From: Plotosus lineatus
Taxonomy: Eukaryota; Chordata; Actinopteri; Siluriformes; Plotosidae
Assembly: GCA_024760905.1 (NCBI GenBank)
Contig: CM045731.1
Coordinates: forward strand, 51,634,501 to 51,698,500
Direction of reading: 5' to 3'
DNA: 64,000 nucleotides
The notes beneath the pieces were generated by a model. The model did no database searches, had not been told where the DNA came from, and saw only the letters and a program-made list of their open reading frames with translations. The position numbers were made by a program, and so were the translations under genes. Below are positions 11,040 to 20,649 of the stretch, in pieces (the stretch's first letter is position 1; each line of letters starts with the position of its first letter).

Positions 11040-11880
11040 CATAGTTTGATAAATAACACATAAAGTAAAATACTTACTGAAAATAAGGAGTATTCTTTAC
11101 ATTTTTACAGTGCATATTGAATAAAATGTCTTGACTTCATTTCAATTTTCTGGTAGATGAATCTCTTGTGTTAAATTCCACATACCTGCTGTCCGAATCT
11201 TTTATAGATTATTACTGTATACTTAGCAGTCAATCACAAATTCTCAAATTCTTGGCCTTAGATACCAAGAGAATGCATCTCAAAGCTCCCATTTTGAAAA
11301 ATTTTCTTGGGGAAGCCCCCCAAACCCTCCTGTGGGAGGGGGTATCGCCCTGTATACTCCCTGCACTCCACGTGCCTTGGGCCTGTCGGCCCGCAGCACT
11401 GCTGCGCACTGCACACCAAATGCCTCCGGCCTCCACCTGAAGTAGGATTTTTTCTAACACCTGTTACAGGTCTTTTTTATTCATTTAAGGTTCATACAGA
11501 CAACCTACATTATATGATAATGCATGCATTACTGTCTAAAATCTGCTGCTGCATGTGTACTCGAAGCCACTACCCAAGCCACTCAAGGTAGAATGATCAT
11601 CATTATCAATAATAGAATTGTTTGTTCATATGATCCGTTTCTTTATCCAGTGAATGAAGAGAACAATACTCTGAAACCGTTCTTGGAATATCTGAGATCT
11701 TTTTATTAGCAAAAAAATTACTGAACTGACTCATTGCAATGGGAAATGAGATTTCATTATCTCAGAAGGTTGAAGGTGCTTGGTATTGTGCATCTTATTC
11801 TTGCATAATACATGTATGTAGGTTTGGCTGTGTCTGGTCCTTTGAATATTTGAATTTTCCAAAATGATTATACATTGGAC
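11040..11880. other. Unclassified repeat-like stretch
   Basis: Contains a GC-rich patch (11300-11440, GGGGAAGCCCCCCAAACCC) unlike the AT-rich surroundings. It may be the 3' part of the element carrying the BED-like finger at 10.6 kb, but no terminal repeats were found. Confidence 0.3.
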
Positions 11881-12240
11881 GTTTCCAACATTTTGCCATT
11901 TAACATGTTTTGACCTCTTTCCCACCCCACACCATAGTAGATATCCTAAAACTGATGCTTCCAGTTGATTAAACAGGTCACTATACCTTAGAAACAAGAG
12001 TTTTAGGTTAATGGCCTGGTTGGTTGAAGTTCAATGGATTTTCAAAATTTGATGATTTTAGGCGTTTTTGTCAAATAGTATCACTTGTCTAACCCACTTT
12101 AAACCCCAAACCATGGTAGATAGCCTAACACTGATATGTACAATGGATTAAGCAGGTCATTATATATTAGAAACAAATGTTTCAGGTTAATGACTTGGTT
12201 GGTTAAATTTGAATGCATTTTCAAAGATTGGTCATTTTAT
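11880..12240. repeat. Two-unit tandem repeat, period about 179 bp
   Basis: ACCATAGTAGATATCCTAA at 11931 recurs as ACCATGGTAGATAGCCTAA at 12110, and the following GGTTAATG(G/A)C(C/T)TGGTTGGTT also recurs in register. Divergence is about 20 percent. Confidence 0.75.
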
Positions 12241-12900
12241 TTTTCATTTTTGGTCATTTTTTTCCCGTGGAGTAAATTGCAGTTTGAGGAATTTTTAAGG
12301 AACAATAATTTAAAAAATGAGAAGAACTGGCCTCCAAAAATATCATCTTAGAGAATGGCATAAATGGGTTTTTAGATGACTAATTTTGAAAATATGGGTG
12401 TCTAAAAATGCCATCTTTGCCAATTTGGTGGTACCATAATTTGAAAAAAAAAATGCATTTTGAAATGGCTTTTAATACAAAACCTATTACCTGAGAGGCC
12501 TGAAACTCCATAATGCAGAACTAGATTTTCAAACTGACTGAGAAATGGCATGAATTGTTTGTATAAAGTAATCATTCTTGTTTCATAGTCTCCCCAAAAG
12601 TGTTCCAAATGATGTCCAGACCAAGGCCTTGAAGCGGGGATAACAGAACAGGCTCTATCTCAGAAACTGTTCAAGATAATTGCATAAAATTTGGACTGGT
12701 GATTTGTAATGGTTAACCCAATAAATAGAACTTAAAACCATCCCTTTATGATGACTTAAATTTTTTCGGTGCGGATACCTACTTTAACTGGGATTTTGGG
12801 GGACAGCACTGGTAGTGTAATTTCAAGAGAATTTACCATCACTCACACATACACCAAAACTGGCCTCTTTAAACCCCACATTATTGTCCTGTCCCACCCG
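12240..12900. other. No recognisable feature
   Basis: AT-rich sequence between the tandem repeat and pmel remnant 5. No clear homology. Confidence 0.4.
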
Positions 12901-12904
12901 TCTA

Positions 12905-13272
12905 ACTACACTTCCAGTCACTCACCCCACTGCTGATGCCTTTATCTCTGACAAGCAAGCAGTAACTGTTCAGCTTATCTTGAGTGGTAGGATCAATATT
13001 ACACTGTTTACATTGAAAATACAACCCTAAAAAGATAAAGCCTAATTCTACTTTATCGGGTCAAACAGAAAGTACATCTAAGAACATTTCAAATTCGATG
13101 GAACATTCCAGCTCATCCAGTACTGATACAAAAACTGCTCTTCAGCTGGGCCCAGATGGAGGTTTGTTAGTCTTGGTTTTACTCATCATTTTAAAAGAAA
13201 TATCGTCAATATCTCTAAATGACTGTGTCATCTACCGCTATGGGTTCTTCTCTACACAGATCACAGTTCTTG
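12905..13272 (+). pseudogene. pmel: pmel pseudogene, exon remnant 5 (repeat domain to DCVIYRYG)
   Basis: Two frames are needed. The first (about 12905-13010) reads LPVTHPTADAFIS ... AVTVQLILSG, weakly like the end of the PKD domain. The second (13017-13272) is Ser/Thr-rich and ends NDCVIYRYGFFSTQITVLG before a GTGAGC donor. The DCVIYRYGxFST motif is diagnostic of PMEL, and the Ser/Thr-rich part corresponds to its repeat domain. A TGA at 13014 and a frame change separate the halves. The 5' boundary is approximate. Confidence 0.72.
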
Positions 13273-14030
13273 GTGAGCAAAACAACCATCTTGCTTGTTG
13301 CATTCATACAAGTAAACACTTATACTGATGGTTTCTGGATATGATCTTGGATTCTGGACATCACCAAAGATTGATCAGAATAAGCCCAGGAAATGATCAT
13401 AAATATAGCTGCCATTTACATTGGTGAGCTGCTTGGTTGTTCTTGCTTGATATAACATATCATCGAGTATTGAGCATTCAGAACAAGACCTACAACTATT
13501 ATGTGATCATAACAATGATGGTGAACGACAGCAATCTGAAAGCTGAAAGGAACAAGTATTTCATATTCACTTTTTCTCAAGTGGAAGCATGATGATGTGA
13601 TGCCAATCCACTAGCTGGACATTAAGCCCAAAGTCAAAAGAATTGGGGGGAGGGAGCAAGTGACCAAGGTAAGTTTTCAATCACTGAAATTCAGCACAGT
13701 GACAACAGCGTTGTTGAAGTCTGGCATAGCATGCATTTGCATGCATGCCCATCGTCATGCCTTTGATTGGTAAAGATGATTTGTGAGTGCACTTTATGCT
13801 CAGCTGCCAGCCAGCTCCAGGCTGTTTTGTAGGCAAACTATTGCAGTGAGTAGTACATGCCGGCTATGATATCATGCTGTGGTCACTCCATGCTGTGGTT
13901 AGAAACTTCAGCATTTATTGCTGGGCTCATTATTTATGCTTGCTGTCCATCAAGCAGCCTATGTCATGCACAATTTCATAGAGATTGTGCTGTGATTGAT
14001 TGGCTATGATGATGTCACTGGGAATTCTGG
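13273..14030 (+). other. Probable pmel intron remnant
   Basis: Lies between exon remnants 5 and 6. No repeat family or coding signal recognised. Confidence 0.4.
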
Positions 14031-14039
14031 GATTTCCTT

Positions 14040-14190
14040 GCGTTATCTAGGGTGCATGTCTTTGGACTGTGGGAAGAAACTGGAACAAACCCAGTCAAGC
14101 ACCATGAGAACATGCAAACTCCACACAGAAACACCAAAGGCCAAGCCCTGAACTCAAACCCAGGCCTTCCATGCCACAGTTCTGCCCATA
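14040..14190 (-). repeat. SINE family B fragment
   Basis: Complement of the GGTTTGTTCC / TTCCCACAGTCCAAAGACATG block and of the GGAGTTTGCATGTTC block. Confidence 0.6.
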
Positions 14191-14371
14191 ATAATAACAA
14201 CAAAATATGAACTAGATAATCTGCTGTAATGAATGTTTACCCATGGCAGGACATTGACTGTTTAAATGATCCCTTCCAAAATTGGTAAAATAAAAATAAA
14301 TAATTTATCTAAATAATCTGGCACTATTTTCAATGGTGATGTTACAAAGGTGAAAATTATTCAATTTGTTT

Positions 14372-14616
14372 GGTCCGTCCAAATACCTGCTGCAGTTCTT
14401 GAATCAAACACTGTGGATTTCACCATTTCCTATCAGGGAAGGTATTCACTAGTGATGTTTTTTTTTCTTTAACACTCAATGCTGTAAGCGCCCTACCAGA
14501 GTGCAAGCTCATACTCCAACAAGTGTTTGAAGACTCTGGCGTCTTTTGCATTAACGTGACAATGAGTAACGACATCAGTCTTGCAGTCAGTAGTGCAAAA
14601 GTAAATGTACATACTG
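14372..14616 (+). pseudogene. pmel: pmel pseudogene, exon remnant 6 (kringle-like domain)
   Basis: Reads VQIPAAVLESNTVDFTISYQG, then after a 2-nt frame slip near 14440 and a short deletion NAVSALPECKLILQQVFEDS, GVFCINVTMSNDISLAVSSA, KVNVHTG, ending at GTGAGT. This matches PMEL (FELTVSCQGG ... PACQLVLHQIL ... GTYCLNVSLADTNSLAVVST). The second half is fully open, which suggests fairly recent loss. Confidence 0.82.
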
Positions 14617-14696
14617 GTGAGTAATATTATATCTGACTCATAGTATATGTGAAAATATATTATTTTTATAGTAATATAAGATAGATGTTCATGTTC

Positions 14697-15345
14697 AGCC
14701 CCGCGATTGTCTAGCAAGCTGTCCAAAGTGCTGTGACTCATAGTCGGCTGAGATGAGCGCCAGCCTCCTTTCAACCCTAATTAGGATTAAGTGGTTCAGA
14801 AAATGAATGAATGAATTAATGTTCATGTACAGCCCAGTGATGTAATAGTTAGCTAGTCCACTTCACAGCAAGAAGATCCTGGGTTCAAGCTCCTTGGTTT
14901 AGTGAGGGCTTTTCTGTGTGCAGTTTGCACGGTCTCTCCATATTGGGTGTTTTTTGTTTGGGTACTCCAGTCCAAAGAGATGTACATTAGGCTAAGTGGC
15001 TGTGGAAGATTGCCCCAGGTTTGAATGTGAGTGTGAGTGATTGTGTGTGGAGATATTTGGGGTTCCCATCTTTGCCCTGAGTTGGCTGGGATTAACTCTG
15101 GCCTCCCTGTGACTGTAATATATAGTTTAAGTAGCGTTTCTTAGGGTGGACGGTGTTGTAAGTGTTAGGACTCTTGCGTCACAATAAGAAGGTCCTGGGT
15201 TTAGGACTTATGGCTAGTGAAGGAATTTCTATATGGTGTTTGCGTGTTCTCTTCTATGTGTGGGTTTCCTCCTGGTGCTCTTGTTTCTTCACAATGTCCA
15301 ACTACGTAAGTCAGCTGGCGATTCCAAGTTGCACCTACATGTGAA
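14697..15345 (+). repeat. Three successive SINE family B pieces
   Basis: A 3' part with L2-like tail (14697-14815, ending GATTAAGTGGTTCAGAAAATG then GAAT units), a nearly complete copy (14825-15120) and a 5' part (15140-15345). All are in plus orientation. Confidence 0.65.
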
Positions 15346-15644
15346 TAAGCCAGAAATGGAACAGTGGAAACAGAGGTTCATGCTGGTTCCATGCATGGGT
15401 AATAGGGAGATTTAGATTAGATTACATTAGATTACATTTAACTTTGTCATTACACATGTATAAATACAAGGTAATGAAATTCAGTGGAGCATCCAATCAA
15501 AAGTGCAGGGAGCAGCAAGTGCAATATATACAGAATGTGCATTTAGAAACAGTTATGTACAGACAAGGGCAGCATATAAAGTAGGAATAGTCATGTACAG
15601 ATTGTGTATAAATAAATTATATGAGCAGTTAAGTACAGATATGT

Positions 15645-15920
15645 GGGGCCGGTGGCGTAGTGGTTAGGGTGCTGCGCTCATGATCAGGAGTTTGTGAGTT
15701 CGAATCCCACTGAGACCCTCACTGTGCTAAGACCCCTGGACAAGGTCTAAACCACAAGTGTGCCTCTATTCACCCAGCACTACTAATGGGTACAAGTAAA
15801 AATATACTGGGAAGGTAACCTGGAACTCCTGGTTGCTTCAGGCTATGGAAACCGGGATAAGCACCGGTCTGATGAGCCATGAGGCTCAGGTGTAAGAACC
15901 CAACAGACTTTACCTTTACC
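15645..15920 (+). repeat. SINE family C, full-length copy with target duplication
   Basis: tRNA-derived head GGGGCCGGTGGCGTAGTGG with a B box GAGTTCGAATCCC (15696-15708). It ends in TTTACCTTTACC. The 14-bp duplication TAAGTACAGATATG flanks it (15630-15643 and 15921-15934), so it arrived by retroposition. It is a SINE, not a functional tRNA gene. Confidence 0.82.
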
Positions 15921-16347
15921 TAAGTACAGATATGGGCAGTAAAGGTGAGAATAAATTAGCATTAATTTACACTAATAAAAGCAAATTATACAAATGTTCT
16001 ATATTAATATATTGAAGAATAAAAATGCAGATGTAGTGCTCAAATATACAGTATATATACAGTAGGCCCCTGTTATTCGCGAGGGTTTGGTTCCGGCCCC
16101 TCCCGCGAATGAAGATAATCCGCGAGTTCTGTACCCGGAAGTATAGCCCCATGTATCATATTACATTCATGAATGATCAACCGAAGGTATGTATGTATCT
16201 AATACATGCACTAAAATATGCTTCTTAAACACATTCTATAGACAGTCTTACTCATTAATACAGTATTAATGTAGTAAAATGTAGTAATGATTAAGAAAAA
16301 ACTATCATTTTTACTGTTATATTTATTGACAATAAAATATAAACATT

Positions 16348-19300
16348 ATAAATGCAGCCTGGGGGGGGCACAAACCAGTATCTCTCCCTCACGCCGGTCC
16401 CAAGCCCGGATAAATGCAGAGGGTTGCGTCAGGAAGGGCATCCGGCGTAAAACAAATGCCAAATAAACTATGCGACTCACAAGAAAGAATGACATACCGG
16501 ATCGGTCGAGGCCCGGGTTAACAACGACCGTCATCAGTGCCGTCAACCAACAGGGTGCTGATGGAAATTGGACTACTGTTGGTCGAAGACGTCGAAGAAG
16601 GAGAGGCGGGAGGCGTGTCCGTTGCCAGAGAGAGAAGAGGAAAGGCATGAGTCTAGGACTGAAAGTAGGGACTTTGAACGTTGGAACTATGGCAGGAAAA
16701 GGTAGAGAGCTGGCTGACATGATGCAGAGGAGGAAGGTGGACATACTGTGTGTTCAAGAGACCAGGTGGAAAAGTAACAAGGCTAGAAGCATAGGAGCAG
16801 GGTTTAAGCTGTTTTATCATGGTGTGGCTGGGAAGAAAAATGGAGTAGGAGTCATCTTGAAGGAGGAGTTTGCCAGGAATGTTCCAGAAGTGAAAAGAGT
16901 GTCAGACAGAGTGATGAGTCTCAAGTTAGAAATTGAAGGTATGATGGTCAATGTTGTTAGTGCTTATGCCCCACAGACAGGATGTGAGCGAGAAGAGAAG
17001 GAGAGATTCTGCAGTGAGTTAGATGAAGTGATGCAGAGTACCCCCAGAGGTGAAAGAGTGGTCATTGGGGCAGACTTCAATGGATATGTTGGTGCAGGAA
17101 ACAGAGGGGACGAGGAAGTGATGGGCAGGTTTGGTATCCAGGACAGGAACGCAGAAGGACAGATGTTGGTAGATTTTGCAAAAAGGATGGAAATGGCTGT
17201 GGTGAATACTTTCTTCCAGAAGAGAGAGGAGCATAGGGTGACTTATAAAAGTGGAGGTAGGAGCACACAAGTAGACTACATCTTGTGCAGGCGATGTAAT
17301 TTAAAGGAAGTCAGTGACTGCAAAGTAGTAGTGGGTGAGAGTGTTGCCAAACAGCATAGGATGGTGGTGTGCAGGATGATGCTGATGGTGAGGAAGGTGA
17401 AGAAGGCAAAGGCAGAGCAGAAGACAAAGTGGTGGAAGTTGAAAAAGGAAGAGTGTCGGGTTGTCTTCAAGGAGGAGTTGAAACAGGCTTTGGGTGGTCA
17501 GGAAGTGCTTCCAGATGACTGGACAACTACAGCTAATGTGATCAGGGAGACAGGTAGGAGAGTACTTGGTGTGTCATCTGGAAGGAAAATAGATAAGGAG
17601 ACTTGGTGGTGGAATGAGGAAGTGCAGGAGTGTGTACAAAGGAAGAGGTTAGCTAAGAAGAAGTGGGACATTGAGAAAACCGAAGAGAGTAAACAGGAGT
17701 ACAGGGAGACACAGCGTAAGGCGAAAGTAGCAGTGGCTAAGGCCAAACAGAGCGCGTTTGATGACTTGTATGCTCGGTTGGAAAGTAAGGAGGGAGAAAA
17801 TGATTTATACAGGTTGGCACAGCAGAGAAATAGAGATGGGAAGGACGTGCAGCAAGTTAGATTGATAAAGGACAGAGAGGGAAATGTATTGACTGATGAC
17901 AGAAGTGTGCTGGAAAGATGGAACGAGTACTTTGAAGAGCTGATGAATCAGGAAAATGAAAGAGTAGAAGAGGTGACTGTTGAGGACCAGGAAGTAGCAA
18001 AGATTAGTAAGGGTGAAGTGAGGAGGGCATTGAAGAGGATGAAGAATGGAAAGGCAGTTGGTCCTGATGATATACCGGTGGAGGTATGGAAGTGTCTAGG
18101 AGAGGTAGCAGTAGATTTTCTGACAAGAACATTTAACAAGGTCTTAGAGAGTGAGAGGATGCCAGAGGAATGGAGGAGAAGTGTGCTGGTGCCCATTTTT
18201 AAGAACAAGGGAGACATGCAGAGTTGTGGCAACTACAGAGGGATAAAGTTGATGAGCCATACGATGAAGTTATGGGAAAGAATAGTGGAAGCTAGACTAA
18301 GGCCAGAGGTCAGCATTTGTGAACAACAGTTTGGTTTCATGCCAAGAAAGAGCACCACAGATGCAGTGTTTGTCTTGAGGATGTTAATGGAGAAGTACAG
18401 AGAAGGTCAGAGGGAGCTGCATTATGCCTTTGTGGATCTGGAGAAAGCATATGGCAGGGTGCCGAGAGAAGAACTGTGGTATTGCATGAGGAAGTCTGGA
18501 GTGGCAGGGAAGTATGTTAGAGTGGTGCAGGACATGTATGAGAGGTGTAAGACAGTGGTGAGGTGTGCTGTCGGTGTGACACAAGAGTTCAAGGTGGAGG
18601 TGGGACTGCATCAAGGGTCAGCTCTCAGCCCCTTCTTGTTTGCTATGGTGATGGACAGGCTGACAGACGAGGTTAGACAAGATTCCCCATGGACTATGAT
18701 GTTTGCAGATGACATTGTGATCTGTAGTGAGAGCAGAGAACAAGTGCACGAAAATCTAGAGAGGTGGAGGTATGCCCTGGAAAGGAGGGAAATGAAGGTT
18801 AGCCTCAGTAAGACAGAATACATGTGCATGAATGACAAGGACCCAAGAGGAACGGTGAGATTACAGGGAGCAGAGATAAGAAAGGTGGAGGATTTTAAGT
18901 ACTCAGGCTCAACAATCCAGAGCAATGGAGAGTGTGGAAAAGAGGTCAAGAAGCATGTGCAGGCAGGTTGGAATGGTTGGAGAAAAGTGTCCGGTGTGAT
19001 GTGTGATAGGAGGGTATCGGCAAGAATGAAAGGAAAAGTGTACAAGACGGTGTTGAGGCCAACGATGTTGTATGGGTTAGAAACAGTGGCCCTGGGGAAA
19101 AGACAGGAGGCAGAGCTGGAGATAGCAGAGATGAAAATGTTGAGGTTCACTTTGGGAATAACGAGGATGGATAGGATTAGGAATGAGCACATCAGAGGGA
19201 CAGCACATGTAAGACGTTTTGGAGACAAAGTCAGAGAGGCTAGATTGAGATGGTTTGGACATGTACAGAGGAGGGATGGTGAGCATATTGGTAATAGGAT

Positions 19301-19492
19301 GCTGAGGCTAGAACTACCAGGCAAAAGGCCTAGAAGAAGACCAAAGAGGCGATTCATGGATGTGGTGAAGGAGGACATGAAGGTCGTTGGTGTAAGAGAA
19401 GAAGATGCAAAGGATAGGGTGAGATGGAGGCAGATGATTCGCTGTGGCGACCCCTGAAGGGAAAAGCCGAAAGGAAAAGAAGAAAGAAGAAG
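16348..19492 (+). mobile_element. Full-length RTE-type LINE copy 2
   Basis: Complete from the 5' UTR (GGGGGGGCACAAACC) to the tail GCTGTGGCGACCCCTGAAGG and (AAG)n. It has a perfect 14-bp target-site duplication AAAATATAAACATT at 16334-16347 and 19493-19506. It sits inside the Tigger-like element. Perfect duplication and an open frame mark it as the youngest LINE insertion here. Confidence 0.92.
16470..19457 (+). CDS. RTE-type LINE endonuclease/reverse transcriptase polyprotein, intact frame
   Basis: A single open frame of 995 codons. The apurinic-type endonuclease comes first: GTLNVGTM, DILCVQETRWK (catalytic Glu), VSAYAPQ, VIGADFNG, STQVDYILCRR and AKQHRMVV (catalytic His). The reverse transcriptase follows: YRGIKLMSHTMKLWERIV, FGFMPRKST, FVDLEKAYGRV (motif A), LHQGSALSPFLFAMVMDRL and MMFADDIVICSES (catalytic FADD). 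The C-terminal part has RLRWFGHVQRRD and RPKRRFMDVVKEDMKVVGVR. It mediates target-primed reverse transcription of its own RNA. Closely related proteins are often labelled craniofacial development protein 2-like, but that name reflects the transposon and not a host gene. In motif A the second Asp of the usual KAYDRV is Gly here, which may weaken activity. Confidence 0.9.
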   Translation: MRLTRKNDIPDRSRPGLTTTVISAVNQQGADGNWTTVGRRRRRRRGGRRVRCQREKRKGMSLGLKVGTLNVGTMAGKGRELADMMQRRKVDILCVQETRWKSNKARSIGAGFKLFYHGVAGKKNGVGVILKEEFARNVPEVKRVSDRVMSLKLEIEGMMVNVVSAYAPQTGCEREEKERFCSELDEVMQSTPRGERVVIGADFNGYVGAGNRGDEEVMGRFGIQDRNAEGQMLVDFAKRMEMAVVNTFFQKREEHRVTYKSGGRSTQVDYILCRRCNLKEVSDCKVVVGESVAKQHRMVVCRMMLMVRKVKKAKAEQKTKWWKLKKEECRVVFKEELKQALGGQEVLPDDWTTTANVIRETGRRVLGVSSGRKIDKETWWWNEEVQECVQRKRLAKKKWDIEKTEESKQEYRETQRKAKVAVAKAKQSAFDDLYARLESKEGENDLYRLAQQRNRDGKDVQQVRLIKDREGNVLTDDRSVLERWNEYFEELMNQENERVEEVTVEDQEVAKISKGEVRRALKRMKNGKAVGPDDIPVEVWKCLGEVAVDFLTRTFNKVLESERMPEEWRRSVLVPIFKNKGDMQSCGNYRGIKLMSHTMKLWERIVEARLRPEVSICEQQFGFMPRKSTTDAVFVLRMLMEKYREGQRELHYAFVDLEKAYGRVPREELWYCMRKSGVAGKYVRVVQDMYERCKTVVRCAVGVTQEFKVEVGLHQGSALSPFLFAMVMDRLTDEVRQDSPWTMMFADDIVICSESREQVHENLERWRYALERREMKVSLSKTEYMCMNDKDPRGTVRLQGAEIRKVEDFKYSGSTIQSNGECGKEVKKHVQAGWNGWRKVSGVMCDRRVSARMKGKVYKTVLRPTMLYGLETVALGKRQEAELEIAEMKMLRFTLGITRMDRIRNEHIRGTAHVRRFGDKVREARLRWFGHVQRRDGEHIGNRMLRLELPGKRPRRRPKRRFMDVVKEDMKVVGVREEDAKDRVRWRQMIRCGDP

Positions 19493-19518
19493 AAAATATA
19501 AACATTCTCCAGCATATT

Positions 19519-20050
19519 AGATGGCGCTCCCTTGAGGGCGACGTCGCTGAGTTCTCAGAGTCATGTTGTTTCTTTTGATTTGTTTTATTTGTTGTTTTGT
19601 ATGTTCATGTTTTGCACTATGCTCGTATATGACTGGGCGACCCTATTACAGCTATGACAGCAAGACGTTTAGAACTGAGTACGCTCAACTCCTATCCTGA
19701 GCTAACATGCCACGGCAGCTCAATGCTAGCCACACTCTGGATGACAATAAGTCCAGGCGGAAACGTGGCAGGCAGGGAGGGGCTGAACGATGAGTCCGGT
19801 GCTTGGTTTGCAGTGGAAGGTTCGCACTCCCGGTCATACTGCTTGGAAATGTTCAGTCTCTGCGAAACAAGATGGACCAGCTTCATGCTCGGATTGTAAC
19901 GCAGAGGGATCTACAGAACTGCTCCATGCTGGGTTTCAGTGAAACATGGCCCGAGTACAGTACACCCTACGAGACTATGACTCCAGCTGGCTACACGGCC
20001 TTCAGGGAGGACCGGAGCTCAGCGGATAGCAACAAGGCTCGTGGCGGATA
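19519..20050 (+). mobile_element. LINE 5' end, left arm of an inverted pair
   Basis: 5' UTR starting AGATGGCGCTCCCTTGAGGG, then an endonuclease start reading LLGNVQSLRNKMDQLHARI, MLGFSETWPEYS and PAGYTAFREDRSS, typical of CR1/L2 elements. Truncated after about 530 bp. Confidence 0.75.
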
Positions 20051-20211
20051 GCAACAAGGGCCCTTTGTTTGGAAAAAAAAAAGAACAATTCTCTGGGTAA
20101 ACAAAATGGCTGCAACTTCAAAGTTAGATGTTCCACATTCTCAGAGAAAGATTTAGAGATAATCTACAGTCAGTACACCAGGTTTATTTAACGAAATTCG
20201 CCGTTCTTCCG

Positions 20212-20649
20212 CAGCATGGAGCAGTCTTGTAAATGCCTCTATGCTGCAATCCAAGCATAAAGCTCGTCCATCTTGTTTTGCAGAGACTGAACATTTTCAA
20301 GCAATGTGACCAGGAGTGCTAACCTTCCACTGCTAACCAAACGCCGGAGTTGTCTTTCGGCCCCTCCCCGTCTGCCGCGTCTCCGCCTGGGCTTGTTGTT
20401 ATCCGGGGTTTGGCTAGCATTGAGCTTCCATAGCATATTAGCTCAGGATAAGAGTTGAGTGTGCTCAGTTCTAAATGTCCAAAAGGAGTGCGCTGTCATA
20501 TAGCTGTAGTAGGGTCACCCAGTCATGATGAGCATATTGCATAAAACAAACAACAACATTAAACACAACAAACAAAACAAATTGAAACAAACAAAGAAAC
20601 AATTTGACTCTGAGAACTTCGCGACGTCGCCCTCTAGGGAACGCCATCT
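20212..20649 (-). mobile_element. LINE 5' end, right arm of an inverted pair
   Basis: Minus-strand counterpart of 19519-19932 (AGATGGCGTTCCCTAGAGGG ... LLENVQSLQNKMDELYAWI). The two arms have clearly diverged by substitutions and small indels. Confidence 0.75.

Noticed and set aside
15645..15720. Functional tRNA gene
   Set aside because: A and B boxes are present, but the sequence continues into a SINE body with a target-site duplication. The same applies to the head at 43198.
18611..19378. Long minus-strand open frame (255 codons), also at 33852-34619, 37771-38583 and 41205-41966
   Set aside because: These are antisense shadows of the RTE LINE reading frame. The same Ser/Leu-rich translation recurs wherever the LINE occurs.
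16470..19457. Host gene craniofacial development protein 2
   Set aside because: The similarity is to the endonuclease of RTE LINEs. The element structure, target duplication and many copies show it is a transposon.
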